Part shown: one piece after another, positions 33,255-41,413 of the stretch | Numbering within the stretch: position 1 is the stretch's first letter | Layout of the letters: each line of letters opens with the position of its first letter | NCBI RefSeq assembly: GCF_002585305.1 | Contig: NZ_NUNF01000033.1 | Span: 84,121 to 134,368, forward strand | Length of the DNA: 50,248 bases | Reading direction: 5' to 3' | From: Bacillus sp. AFS037270 | Lineage (GTDB): Bacteria > Bacillota > Bacilli > Bacillales_B > DSM-18226 | The notes under the pieces: generated by a model | Told to the model about the DNA's origin: nothing | Databases searched by the model: none | Seen by the model: only the letters and a program-made list of their open reading frames with translations | Position numbers and translations under genes: made by a program

Positions 33255-33282
33255 TCCTTAACATCTATTTAAAGCGCAGCCT

Positions 33283-33531
33283 CTAACTTTCTCCATGATG
33301 GTCATGATGATCGTCATGGTCATGATCATCGTCTTTCAGCAGGCCTACAGCTTTAGCGTACTTTAACCATGTATCCACACTTGCGATAACAATACGAGCA
33401 TCAATGGTTAGAAGTTCGATACCAACCAACGAAACACGAGCCCATAAATCAATTACTACACCCTTATCAAGAATACGGTCAATTACTTCAGCCAAGCTAG
33501 AAGAGTCAACACTCTTTTGAATAGCAGCCAT
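33283..33531 (-). CDS. gvpA: Gas vesicle structural protein GvpA/GvpB
   Basis: This is the main rib protein of the gas vesicle wall. The 82-residue product has the highly conserved core [37 protein letters not shown] and [16 protein letters not shown]. The C terminus is unusual: [16 protein letters not shown], a run of Asp and His where Bacillus megaterium has a Glu/Gly-rich tail. The ATG at 33531 is preceded by a G-rich GGGAGGGGGG site. It is the first gene of the cluster. Confidence 0.95.
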   Translation of the reverse strand: MAAIQKSVDSSSLAEVIDRILDKGVVIDLWARVSLVGIELLTIDARIVIASVDTWLKYAKAVGLLKDDDHDHDDHHDHHGES

Positions 33532-33633
33532 TTCATCCCCCCCTCCCAATCTACTTCTGCCCGAGGAGTGCTACTTTTTACTGAGGAACACCCAATATGA
33601 ATAGTGCCTAACCCCTGACAACAGCAAAACTTC

Positions 33634-33660
33634 TTCGTATAAACGAATTACAATATTATA
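33634..33660 (-). promoter_or_regulatory. Candidate gvpA promoter with a palindrome at the start site
   Basis: TATAAT lies at 33655-33660 on the minus strand, with TTCCAA 16 bases upstream as a poor -35. Just downstream, at the predicted start of transcription, is TTCGT-ATAA-ACGAA (33634-33647), a perfect 5-bp inverted repeat that could be an operator. The leader to gvpA would be about 115 bases. Confidence 0.4.
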
Positions 33661-33767
33661 TGAGATAGGAAACTAATTGGAATAGACAAGTATTCATAAT
33701 AAAAAATAGGTAATACCACCAATGGTGATTGTCACCTTTTTACTTTTACTCCCATTTAAAACCGTAA

Positions 33768-33813
33768 TAAAAAAATGGCTGCCCATCACCTGAGAGGGAA
33801 ATGGATAGCCATT
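33768..33813 (-). terminator. Terminator of the hut operon
   Basis: AATGGCT / AGCCATT, extended inward by GCCCAT / ATGGAT-type pairing, is followed on the minus strand by a T tract. It lies 12 bases after the hutG stop. Confidence 0.8.
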
Positions 33814-33824
33814 CATCATATTAA

Positions 33825-34862
33825 TCAGTTTTCTAACTTATTTAAATCCTTTTCGGTGCCTGTCACCTTTCGTAACATTACTCCTGTTAGAAAGGTTAAA
33901 AAGACGTGGGTGCCGAGTTTAACGGTTGTATGAACTTGGGTGTCCCTTAGTGGGTCGAGGCAGACGATGTCGATGGCTTTGACTTTTGGATGCATAGCAG
34001 CAGTGAGTACTGCATCGAAGAGTTCTGCTGTTGTCATTCCGCCTGGCGTTCCAACGGGGACCCCCGGGGCATATGCGATATCGAGAACATCCATGTCTAC
34101 GGTTAAATAAATAGTATCGACCTTTTCAGCAAGCTCTTTAAGACACTGGCTCACCGTTTCTTCGACCCCCCTATTTCTGCACTGGTGAAGTGTAAAATAA
34201 TTAACACCCTTTTCATCCGCATACTGCTTCAAATCTTTGGTGTTAAAAAACCCATGCAAACCGATGTTGTATAAATTCGAGCCTTCTATCACACCACTTT
34301 CGATTAAATTACGCATCGGTGTTCCATTAGACGGTCCATTATCGGCCAGACTCCTTAAATCGAAGTGGGTGTCAAATTGAAGAATGCCGATTTTCTCGCG
34401 CGGTTTGGCCCAGTGTAATCCTTTAACCATCATCGCTGTAATCGAGTGATCTCCTCCAATTGCAGCCACTATCGAAGTAGTAAAATTCCGATGGATGGTA
34501 GCCGATGCCTCGACAATATTGTCATGGCAGCGGCGGATATCGGTTACATGCATCGGGACATCCCCCACATCCAGCGCCGTCATATCTGCTAAATCCAAAT
34601 CTTCATCTATGTTATAAGTAGTGAAGCCCTTCCAGGCACGCCTGAAGGCATCAGGAAATTCTGATGCCCCAGAGGGACTAATCGATGAACGAGAGAGCGG
34701 GACACCTACTACCACAACATCCGTGTTCCTGGTCTGTTCTGGATTGGAATTGGTTGAGAGCGGCTGAATCCATTCATGAACTTTTGTTATTCGGGTGTTC
34801 CCTTCAGGCCTGACCCAGACAAAACTCGGTGGATTTAATTTAGGATAGAGAAAGCTTTTCAA
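33825..34862 (-). CDS. hutG: Formimidoylglutamase (arginase family)
   Basis: HutG hydrolyses N-formimidoyl-glutamate to glutamate and formamide, the last step of histidine utilisation. The 345-residue protein has the arginase-family Mn sites AAIGGDHSIT, QFDTHFDLR and LTVDMDVLD. It is slightly longer than Bacillus HutG as I recall it (about 320). The last residues, KVTGTEKDLNKLEN, are partly encoded by a GGTGCCTGTCACC repeat (33855-33867). The start overlaps hutI by 23 bases. Confidence 0.9.
   Translation of the reverse strand: MKSFLYPKLNPPSFVWVRPEGNTRITKVHEWIQPLSTNSNPEQTRNTDVVVVGVPLSRSSISPSGASEFPDAFRRAWKGFTTYNIDEDLDLADMTALDVGDVPMHVTDIRRCHDNIVEASATIHRNFTTSIVAAIGGDHSITAMMVKGLHWAKPREKIGILQFDTHFDLRSLADNGPSNGTPMRNLIESGVIEGSNLYNIGLHGFFNTKDLKQYADEKGVNYFTLHQCRNRGVEETVSQCLKELAEKVDTIYLTVDMDVLDIAYAPGVPVGTPGGMTTAELFDAVLTAAMHPKVKAIDIVCLDPLRDTQVHTTVKLGTHVFLTFLTGVMLRKVTGTEKDLNKLEN
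33855..33867. repeat. GGTGCCTGTCACC repeat inside the 3' end of hutG
   Basis: One copy of the dispersed near-palindrome, read as Val-Thr-Gly-Thr on the minus strand. A degenerate relative, GGTGATTGTCACC, lies at 33724-33736 beyond the terminator. Confidence 0.75.
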
Positions 34863-36132
34863 CCAGCCGACCTCCCTTTACCATAACTCTTCCATTTTTG
34901 ATTACGGTATCGATATGATTTACCCCATATAAGTATTGGAGTTTCATATAATTCTCTACATTAAATATCGTAACATCCCCTTTTTTTCCTTCCTCTAAAC
35001 TGCCGATTATGCTGGCGCGCCCAATGGCATGTGCTGCATTAATAGTTGCTGCAGTGATTACCTCTGCTGGTGTCAGCCCCATTTTTAAACATGCTAGATT
35101 CATCATAAATGGCAGCGAAACGGTTGGAGAGGAGCCAGGATTACAATCGGTCGATAGAGCTACCGGTACCCCTAAATCGACCATATGACGTCCATTTGCC
35201 GACTCGGCCATTAAAAAATAAGCGGTTCCCGGCAGCAGGACCCCGACGACTCCTTTATCCGCCATCGCTCGTAGTCCTTTTTCAGAGGCTTTTAATAAAT
35301 GGTCCGCGGAAATCGCCCCCACTTCGGCGGCTAGTTCCGCCCCTTCAAATGGTTCAATTTCATCTGCATGTATTTTCGCTGTTAACCCATAAACCTTTCC
35401 CGTCTCGAGAATCGTTCGTGCTTGTTCGGGAGTAAAAACACCCTTTTCACAGAAAACATCATTAAACTCCGCGAGTCTAAGTTCAGACACCTTTGGAATC
35501 ATTTCTTTTACCAACAGTTTCACAAAATCATCGGGATTGTCCTTATATTCTTTCGGTACCGCATGTGCCCCCATAAACGTGGACACAACATCTATTGGAT
35601 GCAGCTCATTTAGCTGTTTTGCTACTTCCAGCTGTTTGCGTTCTGTTTCCCATTCCATTCCGTAGCCGCTCTTCGCTTCAACCGTTGTTACGCCATGAAG
35701 TAGGAATTGATTTAACCGCTCGAAGCTTTCTTGGAAAAGTTCCTCATGGGTGGCCTGCTTTGTCCGCTTTGTCGTTGCATGAATGCCTCCGCCGGCATTC
35801 ATAATCTCCATATAAGTTGCACCCTTAAGGCGCATGTTGAATTCAGTTTCCCTGCTTCCAGCAAAAACTAAATGTGTGTGCGGGTCTACGAGGCCTGGCG
35901 TGACAAGTTTGCCTGTTGCATCAACCACTTCTGCTTGTTCAATACGTGCGGCAAATTTTTCAAAAAGCACTTCGTCCTTGCCAACTGCTTGGATGATTCC
36001 GTCCTCGACCCAAACGCTGCCGTTTTCAATGATGCCTAGCTCAGACATTCCTTCTTTAACAAGCGGAGCACAGGAACTTCCCTTTAAGGTTATGAGCTGA
36101 CGTGCATTCCTTATAAAAATTGCCTTGCCCAT
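34840..36132 (-). CDS. hutI: Imidazolonepropionase
   Basis: HutI opens the ring of imidazolone propionate to give formimidoylglutamate. The amidohydrolase-fold protein has GLVDPHTHLVFAG (metal HxH), AKSGYGMEWETERKQL, IHADEIEPFEGAELAAEVGA and ALSTDCNPGSSPT. The 430-residue length is normal. I set the start at ATG 36132 (MGKAIFIRNA); a GTG four codons upstream is possible. It follows hutU by 21 bases. Confidence 0.94.
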   Translation of the reverse strand: MGKAIFIRNARQLITLKGSSCAPLVKEGMSELGIIENGSVWVEDGIIQAVGKDEVLFEKFAARIEQAEVVDATGKLVTPGLVDPHTHLVFAGSRETEFNMRLKGATYMEIMNAGGGIHATTKRTKQATHEELFQESFERLNQFLLHGVTTVEAKSGYGMEWETERKQLEVAKQLNELHPIDVVSTFMGAHAVPKEYKDNPDDFVKLLVKEMIPKVSELRLAEFNDVFCEKGVFTPEQARTILETGKVYGLTAKIHADEIEPFEGAELAAEVGAISADHLLKASEKGLRAMADKGVVGVLLPGTAYFLMAESANGRHMVDLGVPVALSTDCNPGSSPTVSLPFMMNLACLKMGLTPAEVITAATINAAHAIGRASIIGSLEEGKKGDVTIFNVENYMKLQYLYGVNHIDTVIKNGRVMVKGGRLVEKLSLS

Positions 36133-36153
36133 CTGTTCACCCACTCTCTTTTG

Positions 36154-37825
36154 TTAGTCCTGGTCGAGCATGGGCATTTTGATACCCTTTTCCTTCGCAG
36201 TCTTGATAGCTAAACCATAACCCGCATCTGCATGACGGACGACACCCATCCCTGGATCGGTGGTTAAAACCCGTTCTAGGCGAACTTCTGCCTCCTTGGT
36301 GCCATCTGCGACAATAACCATCCCCGCATGCTGTGAATAGCCCATTCCAACCCCGCCGCCGTGGTGAACCGAAACCCAGCTGGCACCGCCGACAGCATTT
36401 ATCAGGGCATTTAAAATCGGCCAGTCGGACACAGCGTCACTTCCATCCTTCATTCCCTCCGTTTCCCGGTTTGGCGACGCAACAGAACCTGCATCTAAAT
36501 GATCGCGTCCAATCACGATTGGTGCGGTAACTTCTCCCGATGCGACCATATCATTGATGATCTTTCCAAATTTGGCACGATCGCCGTAGCCTAACCAGCA
36601 AATCCGGGCGGGAAGTCCCTGGAAGCTGATTTTTTCTCGTGCCATCGTAATCCATTTGCATAAATGTTGATCCTCTTTAAATTCACGTAAGAGAACTTCA
36701 TCAATTTTTCGAATATCTTCGGGATCGCCTGATAGTGCGGCCCAGCGGAAAGGTCCTTTCCCTTCACAGAAAAGTGGGGGAATATAGGCTGGCACGAAGC
36801 CAGGGAAATCAAAGGCATTCAACCCCCTCATCTTTGGCCACCTGGCGGATGTTGTTTCCATAATCGAAAGTAACGGCGCCTTTTTCCTGCATTTTTAACA
36901 TCGCCTTCACATGTGTAGCCATACTTTGCTTGGCAAGCTTCACATATTTGGCAGGCTCTTGGACTCGTAAAGTGGCAGCGGTTTCAAGTGTCACGCCTGC
37001 AGGGATATATCCGTTTAATGGGTCGTGTGCCGAGGTTTGGTCGGTTAATACATCAGGAGTGAATCCTTTTTCAATGATTAGAGGCAAGATTTCTGCAGCG
37101 TTACCAAGTAGCCCGATGGAGATGGCCTTTCCTGCTGTCTTGGCTTCATACGCCAATTTTAATGCCTCATCAAGGTCTTTAGACTTTATGTTAAGGTAAG
37201 CGGTTTCGATTCGCCGGTCGATTCTGGATTCATCGACATCAATCGCTAGACAAACCCCTTCATTCATCGTGACCGCGAGCGGCTGTGCGCCCCCCATACC
37301 CCCAAGACCGGCCGTTAATGTAATCGTATGTTTTAATGAACCGCCAAATGACTGCCGCGCTAATTCTGCGAAAGTTTCATAGGTTCCCTGGACGATTCCT
37401 TGGCTGCCGATATAAATCCAGCTTCCTGCAGTCATCTGGCCGTACATCATTAACCCTTTTTGATCGAGTTCATGAAAACGCTCCCATGTCGCCCATGCTG
37501 GGACAAGATTGGAGTTAGCAAGTAAAACACGTGGTGCATCCCTATGGGATTTCCATACAGCTACAGGTTTACCAGATTGAATGAGCAATGTTTCATCATT
37601 TTCTAATTCTAATAGTGTTTTAACGATTGCATCATAAGATTTCCAGTTTCGTGCCGCCTTGCCGATCCCTCCGTAAACCACCAAATCCAGAGGACGCTCC
37701 GCTACCTCCGGATTAAGATTGTTCATCAGCATCCTAAGGGCTGCTTCCTGTATCCAGCCCTTCGCATGCAACTGTGTTCCCGTAAAGCTCTGAATCACCC
37801 GATGTTTTCCCGTATTCGTCTCCAT
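36154..37825 (-). pseudogene. hutU: Urocanate hydratase, frameshifted
   Basis: HutU converts urocanate to imidazolone propionate with tightly bound NAD+. The N-terminal 338 residues (36809-37825) carry [18 protein letters not shown] and end at [17 protein letters not shown]. The C-terminal part, in another frame (36154 to about 36817), resumes with [20 protein letters not shown] and holds the catalytic RICWLGYG. Together they make the full ~555-residue enzyme, with two bases missing at 36817-36818 between GAA and TGC. A usual YIRPLF arginine reads as proline at 36778-36780. Both sites adjoin runs of five G, so a sequencing error is possible. If real, the gene is inactive. Confidence 0.88.
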
Positions 37826-37859
37826 TCTCATCACTCCCTCTGCATATCAATCTATCTTC

Positions 37860-37865
37860 ATTATA
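37860..37865 (-). promoter_or_regulatory. Candidate -10 box of the hut operon
   Basis: TATAAT on the minus strand lies about 35 bases before the hutU start. No good -35 box or clear catabolite-response element was found, and hutP and hutH, which precede hutU in Bacillus subtilis, are absent. Confidence 0.35.
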
Positions 37866-37910
37866 AAAATAAAACGTTCTGAAAAATACGGATAAATTTC
37901 TACAATTTTT

Positions 37911-37944
37911 GGTGCCTGACACCAAACGTGGACACTGTCCATCC
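37911..37944. repeat. GGTGCCTGACACC repeat with extension
   Basis: GGTGCCTGACACC (37911-37923) is followed by ACGTGGACACTGTCCAT, similar to the CGTGGGCAATGTCCACG core inside the tgl terminator. The two parts together may define the larger repeat unit. Confidence 0.65.
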
Positions 37945-37992
37945 CCTATGTACACATGACTCGAAAGAAGGGAAAGCCCTCGATCCAAAATA

Positions 37993-38036
37993 AAAAAGGA
38001 TAAATGCCCGCTAAGTGATCGGGTATTTATCCTTTT
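37993..38036 (-). terminator. Terminator after the 131-residue membrane protein gene
   Basis: AAGGATAAATGCCCG / CGGGTATTTATCCTT, a long stem with one mismatch, followed by a T tract on the minus strand. It could also work on the plus strand. Confidence 0.85.
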
Positions 38037-38042
38037 GCTGAT

Positions 38043-38438
38043 TTAGTTTTTAAGCTGCGGCCTGGAAAAGAGAATACCAAACCCCATTCCAATGACGGTG
38101 GCAAGTAAATGAACTGTTCCAGTTGATATTGATAGAAATTTGATGATACTTCCATAACTTTCATTAGTTATTCTTAATAAAATTTCCTGAAAGATTGGCT
38201 TATATAGAAGAAAATAAGAGATTAGGATTAATAGAAGGGCAGACCAGTTTCTCCTCAGCAGATACCTAGTTAAAACAAAATATATTACGGCTAAAAGAAT
38301 AGCCAATCCAAACACAAATGAATTTATGTATCGGAGAGCACGGTCGGGCTGGTCTAAGAAAGCTAAAACAACCAAGTAAATAATCCAAGATAATGTTAAT
38401 AATATTGCAAATATTTGTGTCTTAAGTAAATACTTCAT
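38043..38438 (-). CDS. Hypothetical membrane protein
   Basis: The 131-residue product has four predicted membrane helices: IFAILLTLSWIIYLVVLAFL, then FVFGLAILLAVIYFVLT, SALLLILISYFLLY and TGTVHLLATVIGMGFGILF. I do not recognise the family. ATG at 38438 is eight bases after GAGGTG; a TTG one codon before is also possible. It is a single-gene unit between the hut region and a divergent amino acid permease, with no evident functional link to either. Confidence 0.6.
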   Translation of the reverse strand: MKYLLKTQIFAILLTLSWIIYLVVLAFLDQPDRALRYINSFVFGLAILLAVIYFVLTRYLLRRNWSALLLILISYFLLYKPIFQEILLRITNESYGSIIKFLSISTGTVHLLATVIGMGFGILFSRPQLKN

Positions 38439-38652
38439 CAAACAGTCACCTCTAACAGCTGATTCATTAACCTATTTACCATACCACAATATGACACAAA
38501 ATGACTAATAACTAAGAACATTCGGGCTTGTTTTTACATTTCTTTAACTTTAGATCCTTAGAAACCACTCACTCATCTACCCTCTGTCGTCCCTAAAATT
38601 TTTATTCTATAATAATTTAAATATTTTAAAAAAATAAATGTACAGATATTCA

Positions 38653-38661
38653 TGCTATAAT
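38653..38661 (+). promoter_or_regulatory. Extended -10 promoter of the amino acid permease
   Basis: TGCTATAAT matches an extended -10 element (TGnTATAAT). The -35 region is AT-rich without a clear TTGACA. The leader would be about 40 bases. Confidence 0.5.
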
Positions 38662-38706
38662 TCTGTGTGTATCTTAAAAATACAGTTGTTTACGGGAGGC
38701 GGACAC

Positions 38707-40041
38707 ATGAGGAAAGAGGCTCAATTACAGAAAAATATTGGTTTTTTCGTGGCAACATCACTAGTCGTTGGTACTGTTATTGGTTCCGGGATATTTATGA
38801 AGCCAGGAATCGTTATTTCAGATACCGGCAACTCTACCTATGCCCTTTGGGCCTGGATTATTGGCGGGATCATTACCTTAGCAAGCGGTTTAACGATTGC
38901 TGAAGTAAGTGTTAAAATTCCGAAAACCGGTGGTTTATATGCATACATAGAGGAAGTGTATGGAAAGTTTTGGGGCTTCTTGTGTGGATGGGTCCAAACC
39001 CTTATTTACGGCCCTGCGATCATGGGGGCACTCGGTCTGTATTTTGGATCACTTGTAGCTGCTTTGTTTGGTTTCTCACCAGAAAGCAATACTATTATTG
39101 GAATCATCACCATTCTTTTCTTAGGATTTATGAATCTATTAGGAACACGCTACGGCGGATTCATTCAAAACATTTCTACTGTAGGAAAATTAATTCCGAT
39201 TATTTTAATCGCAGCATTTGGGATCTTCCAAGGAGATGTCCAAATACTTAATATGGATAGCGGTGTTACCCAATCGTTTAATATGGGGGCTGCCGTTTTA
39301 GCCACACTTTGGGCCTATGATGGTTTTATGAACGTAGGCTATATGGCAGGAGAAATGAAAAATCCTAGTAAAACCCTGCCGCGAGCGATTATTTCAGGTA
39401 TTGTGATTGTTATTGTTGCTTACTTAACCGTTAATATTGCCATGCTTCATGTACTGCCAGCTAGTAAAATTGTTGAGCTTGGGCCAAATGCGGCCAGCAC
39501 AGCAGCATCTATTTTATTTGGAAAAATGGGCGGAAATCTGTTAACCATCGGAATTCTCGTTTCTATTTTTGGCTGCCTGAATGGAAAAGTGCTAACCTTC
39601 CCACGGATTCCTTATGCCATGGCAGCAGACGGATACCTGCCAGCTGCAAAGTCAATGTCATATATACATCCAAAAACCAAAACACCCGTTGGAGCGACGA
39701 TTTGGCAGCTTGTTATTGCGATCTTAATGATGATCTTAGCAAATCCTGATCGTCTTTCAGATATTGCCATTTTTTCTGTCTTTACATTTTATTCCTTTTC
39801 ATTTGCAGCGGTATTCAAACTTCGTAAACAAGGATTAAATCATAACTTATATAAAGTGCCATTATATCCGATAACACCAATTGTGGCGATCATTGGAGGC
39901 CTCTATATACTTGGTAATACCTTAATCACCAAACCATTAGACGCATTCCTATCCATAGCAGTCACTCTAATCGGCATTCCCGTTTACCTAAAACTAAATG
40001 CCAACAAACATAAACAAGATCTTTCTAAACAAGCAAGTTAG
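38707..40041 (+). CDS. APC family amino acid permease (SteT-like)
   Basis: The 444-residue membrane protein has twelve helices and APC-superfamily signatures: VVGTVIGSGIFMKPG in helix 1, PKTGGLYAYIEEVYGKFWGF, and LWAYDGFMNVGYMAGEMKNP in helix 6. It resembles the L-type exchangers such as Bacillus subtilis SteT (serine/threonine). Substrate cannot be read from sequence. ATG at 38707 follows GGGAGG by six bases; an upstream in-frame ATG at 38638 lies ahead of the promoter. A dispersed repeat and a terminator follow. Confidence 0.85.
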   Translation: MRKEAQLQKNIGFFVATSLVVGTVIGSGIFMKPGIVISDTGNSTYALWAWIIGGIITLASGLTIAEVSVKIPKTGGLYAYIEEVYGKFWGFLCGWVQTLIYGPAIMGALGLYFGSLVAALFGFSPESNTIIGIITILFLGFMNLLGTRYGGFIQNISTVGKLIPIILIAAFGIFQGDVQILNMDSGVTQSFNMGAAVLATLWAYDGFMNVGYMAGEMKNPSKTLPRAIISGIVIVIVAYLTVNIAMLHVLPASKIVELGPNAASTAASILFGKMGGNLLTIGILVSIFGCLNGKVLTFPRIPYAMAADGYLPAAKSMSYIHPKTKTPVGATIWQLVIAILMMILANPDRLSDIAIFSVFTFYSFSFAAVFKLRKQGLNHNLYKVPLYPITPIVAIIGGLYILGNTLITKPLDAFLSIAVTLIGIPVYLKLNANKHKQDLSKQAS

Positions 40042-40044
40042 AAT

Positions 40045-40057
40045 GGTGTCTGTCACC
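40045..40057. repeat. GGTGTCTGTCACC repeat
   Basis: One copy of the dispersed near-palindrome, directly after the permease stop codon. Confidence 0.7.
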
Positions 40058-40091
40058 AATTACACTATAAAACAAGTGAAAACAGCGATTA

Positions 40092-40130
40092 AAAAGGACA
40101 AGAAGAATTTTTTCTTCTCGTCCTTTTTTG
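40092..40130. terminator. Bidirectional terminator between the permease and terD
   Basis: AAAAGGACAAGAAGAA pairs with TTCTTCTCGTCCTTTT (one mismatch), with A and T tracts on either side, between convergent genes. Confidence 0.85.
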
Positions 40131-40142
40131 TCTGTTTTAGTT

Positions 40143-40724
40143 TTAGCCTACGTCGAGGCCAAAGTCGGTAGCAATCCGGGCGAGTCCGCCTTGGTAGCCT
40201 GATCCGACTGCTGAGAACTTCCATTCACCGTTGTGACGGTATAGTTCACCTACGATAATTGCTGTTTCGATGGAGAAATCCTCGCCTAAATCATAACGAA
40301 TAATTTCTTGATTTGTTTCTTCATTTACGACGCGGCAGAAGGCATTTGAAACCTGTCCAAAATTTTGGCCTCTTGCTTCCGCATCATGAATCGTAATAAC
40401 AAACGAAATCCGTTCCACTTGAGCCGGCACAGCGGCCAAATCTACTTTCACCTGCTCATCGTCACCGTCTCCTGCTCCAGTACGATTATCACCTGTATGT
40501 ACAACGGAGCCATTTCCGCCTTCGAGCTGATTATAGAAAACAAAATCCTTTTCAGATGCACACTTACCGTTAGCATTTAAAAGAAAGATACTGCAATCCA
40601 AATCGAAATCGTTCCCGCCATCATAACGGTTCGTATCCCAGCCCAGACCCACAATAACCTTGGACAAACCAGGATTCGTTTTCGTTAAATCGACCTTTTG
40701 ACCTTTAGACAATGAAATTGCCAT
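40143..40724 (-). CDS. TerD family stress protein
   Basis: TerD-domain proteins bind calcium and are linked to tellurite resistance and general stress; Bacillus subtilis has relatives YceC, YceD and YceE. The 193-residue product starts [20 protein letters not shown] and contains [15 protein letters not shown] and the Asp-rich Ca-binding loop [17 protein letters not shown] at 40724 has AAAGGGTG five bases upstream. Only one TerD copy is present, without terC or the other yce genes. An ATP-grasp enzyme, a frequent partner of Ter systems, lies 700 bases away on the same strand. Confidence 0.92.
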   Translation of the reverse strand: MAISLSKGQKVDLTKTNPGLSKVIVGLGWDTNRYDGGNDFDLDCSIFLLNANGKCASEKDFVFYNQLEGGNGSVVHTGDNRTGAGDGDDEQVKVDLAAVPAQVERISFVITIHDAEARGQNFGQVSNAFCRVVNEETNQEIIRYDLGEDFSIETAIIVGELYRHNGEWKFSAVGSGYQGGLARIATDFGLDVG

Positions 40725-40929
40725 ACTAACACCCTTTCCACTATTTATTATGTAACTCCACAAAACAAAACGACTAGAACCATAGAAAGTTCCAATACCT
40801 TCCTTTATTCTACAAAAATTTAATTTATTTTACTACTTTTAACTCATATACAATCGCAGCAAAAAATCGGTTTCAAATTGAGAAAAATGGTTAAATTAAG
40901 AAAGTCCAACCTAAACTGGCAGGATATGC

Positions 40930-40961
40930 TATAATGAACTCTTGGCTAAACTTGTTTAGCC
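40930..40961 (+). promoter_or_regulatory. Promoter with palindromic operator before the GIY-YIG gene
   Basis: TGC-TATAAT (extended -10, TATAAT at 40930-40935) is followed by GGCTAAAC-TT-GTTTAGCC (40944-40961), a perfect 8-bp inverted repeat at the predicted start of transcription. This is a good candidate repressor site. The palindrome might also be a hairpin in the leader. Confidence 0.6.
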
Positions 40962-40991
40962 GTTATATTTAAGCAGGGAGCGAATCATTTT

Positions 40992-41366
40992 ATGATAAAA
41001 ATTGAAATACCAAATCCAGATATCGTTATTACAAAAAGCAGACAAGTCGGCGAAAAAGTCGAAGCCCCTTTAAGCAGTATCTATGGTTTTACTGATTATA
41101 ATAAAATCCCCCGTGACAAGGGTGGGATTATCTTATTTTTTAACGCCAATGACGACTTGCTTTTTGTAGGAAAAGCAAGAAAGCTGCGGCCTCGGGTAAA
41201 GCGTCACTTTGAGGATACCGTTTCACCAATTAAGGCGCATCGCGACGACGTTTATAAGATCGCCGTATTAGTGGTTGAAGAACCAATGGACCGAGAAATA
41301 TATGAAACCTACATCATTAATACACTTCACGCTAAATACAATATCGAGAAAGTTTTCTATAAATAA
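40992..41366 (+). CDS. GIY-YIG-like small protein (UvrC N-terminal type)
   Basis: The 124-residue product resembles the N-terminal nuclease domain of UvrC: PRDKGGIILFFNANDDLLFV then GKARKLRPRVKRHF, where GII...FVG stands for GIY...YIG, and a late acidic residue (Glu in REIYETYIIN). The Arg of the LRPRVKRHF segment is kept, but both catalytic tyrosines are replaced, so nuclease activity is doubtful. Bacillus subtilis has a small protein of this kind (YurQ, from memory). Its promoter carries a perfect palindrome, and a terminator follows. Confidence 0.72.
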   Translation: MIKIEIPNPDIVITKSRQVGEKVEAPLSSIYGFTDYNKIPRDKGGIILFFNANDDLLFVGKARKLRPRVKRHFEDTVSPIKAHRDDVYKIAVLVVEEPMDREIYETYIINTLHAKYNIEKVFYK

Positions 41367-41374
41367 ACAGATAA

Positions 41375-41413
41375 AGCAGGTTCACGCTTTTTAAGCAGGA
41401 CCTGCTCTTTGTT
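41375..41413 (+). terminator. Terminator after the GIY-YIG gene
   Basis: AGCAGGT / ACCTGCT stem with an 18-base loop, followed by CTTTGTTTT. The right flank meets the stop of the minus-strand ATP-grasp gene. Confidence 0.55.

Noticed and set aside
33291..33338. Short direct repeats near the end of gvpA as a CRISPR-like array
   Set aside because: They are codons for the His/Asp tail with no regular spacers.
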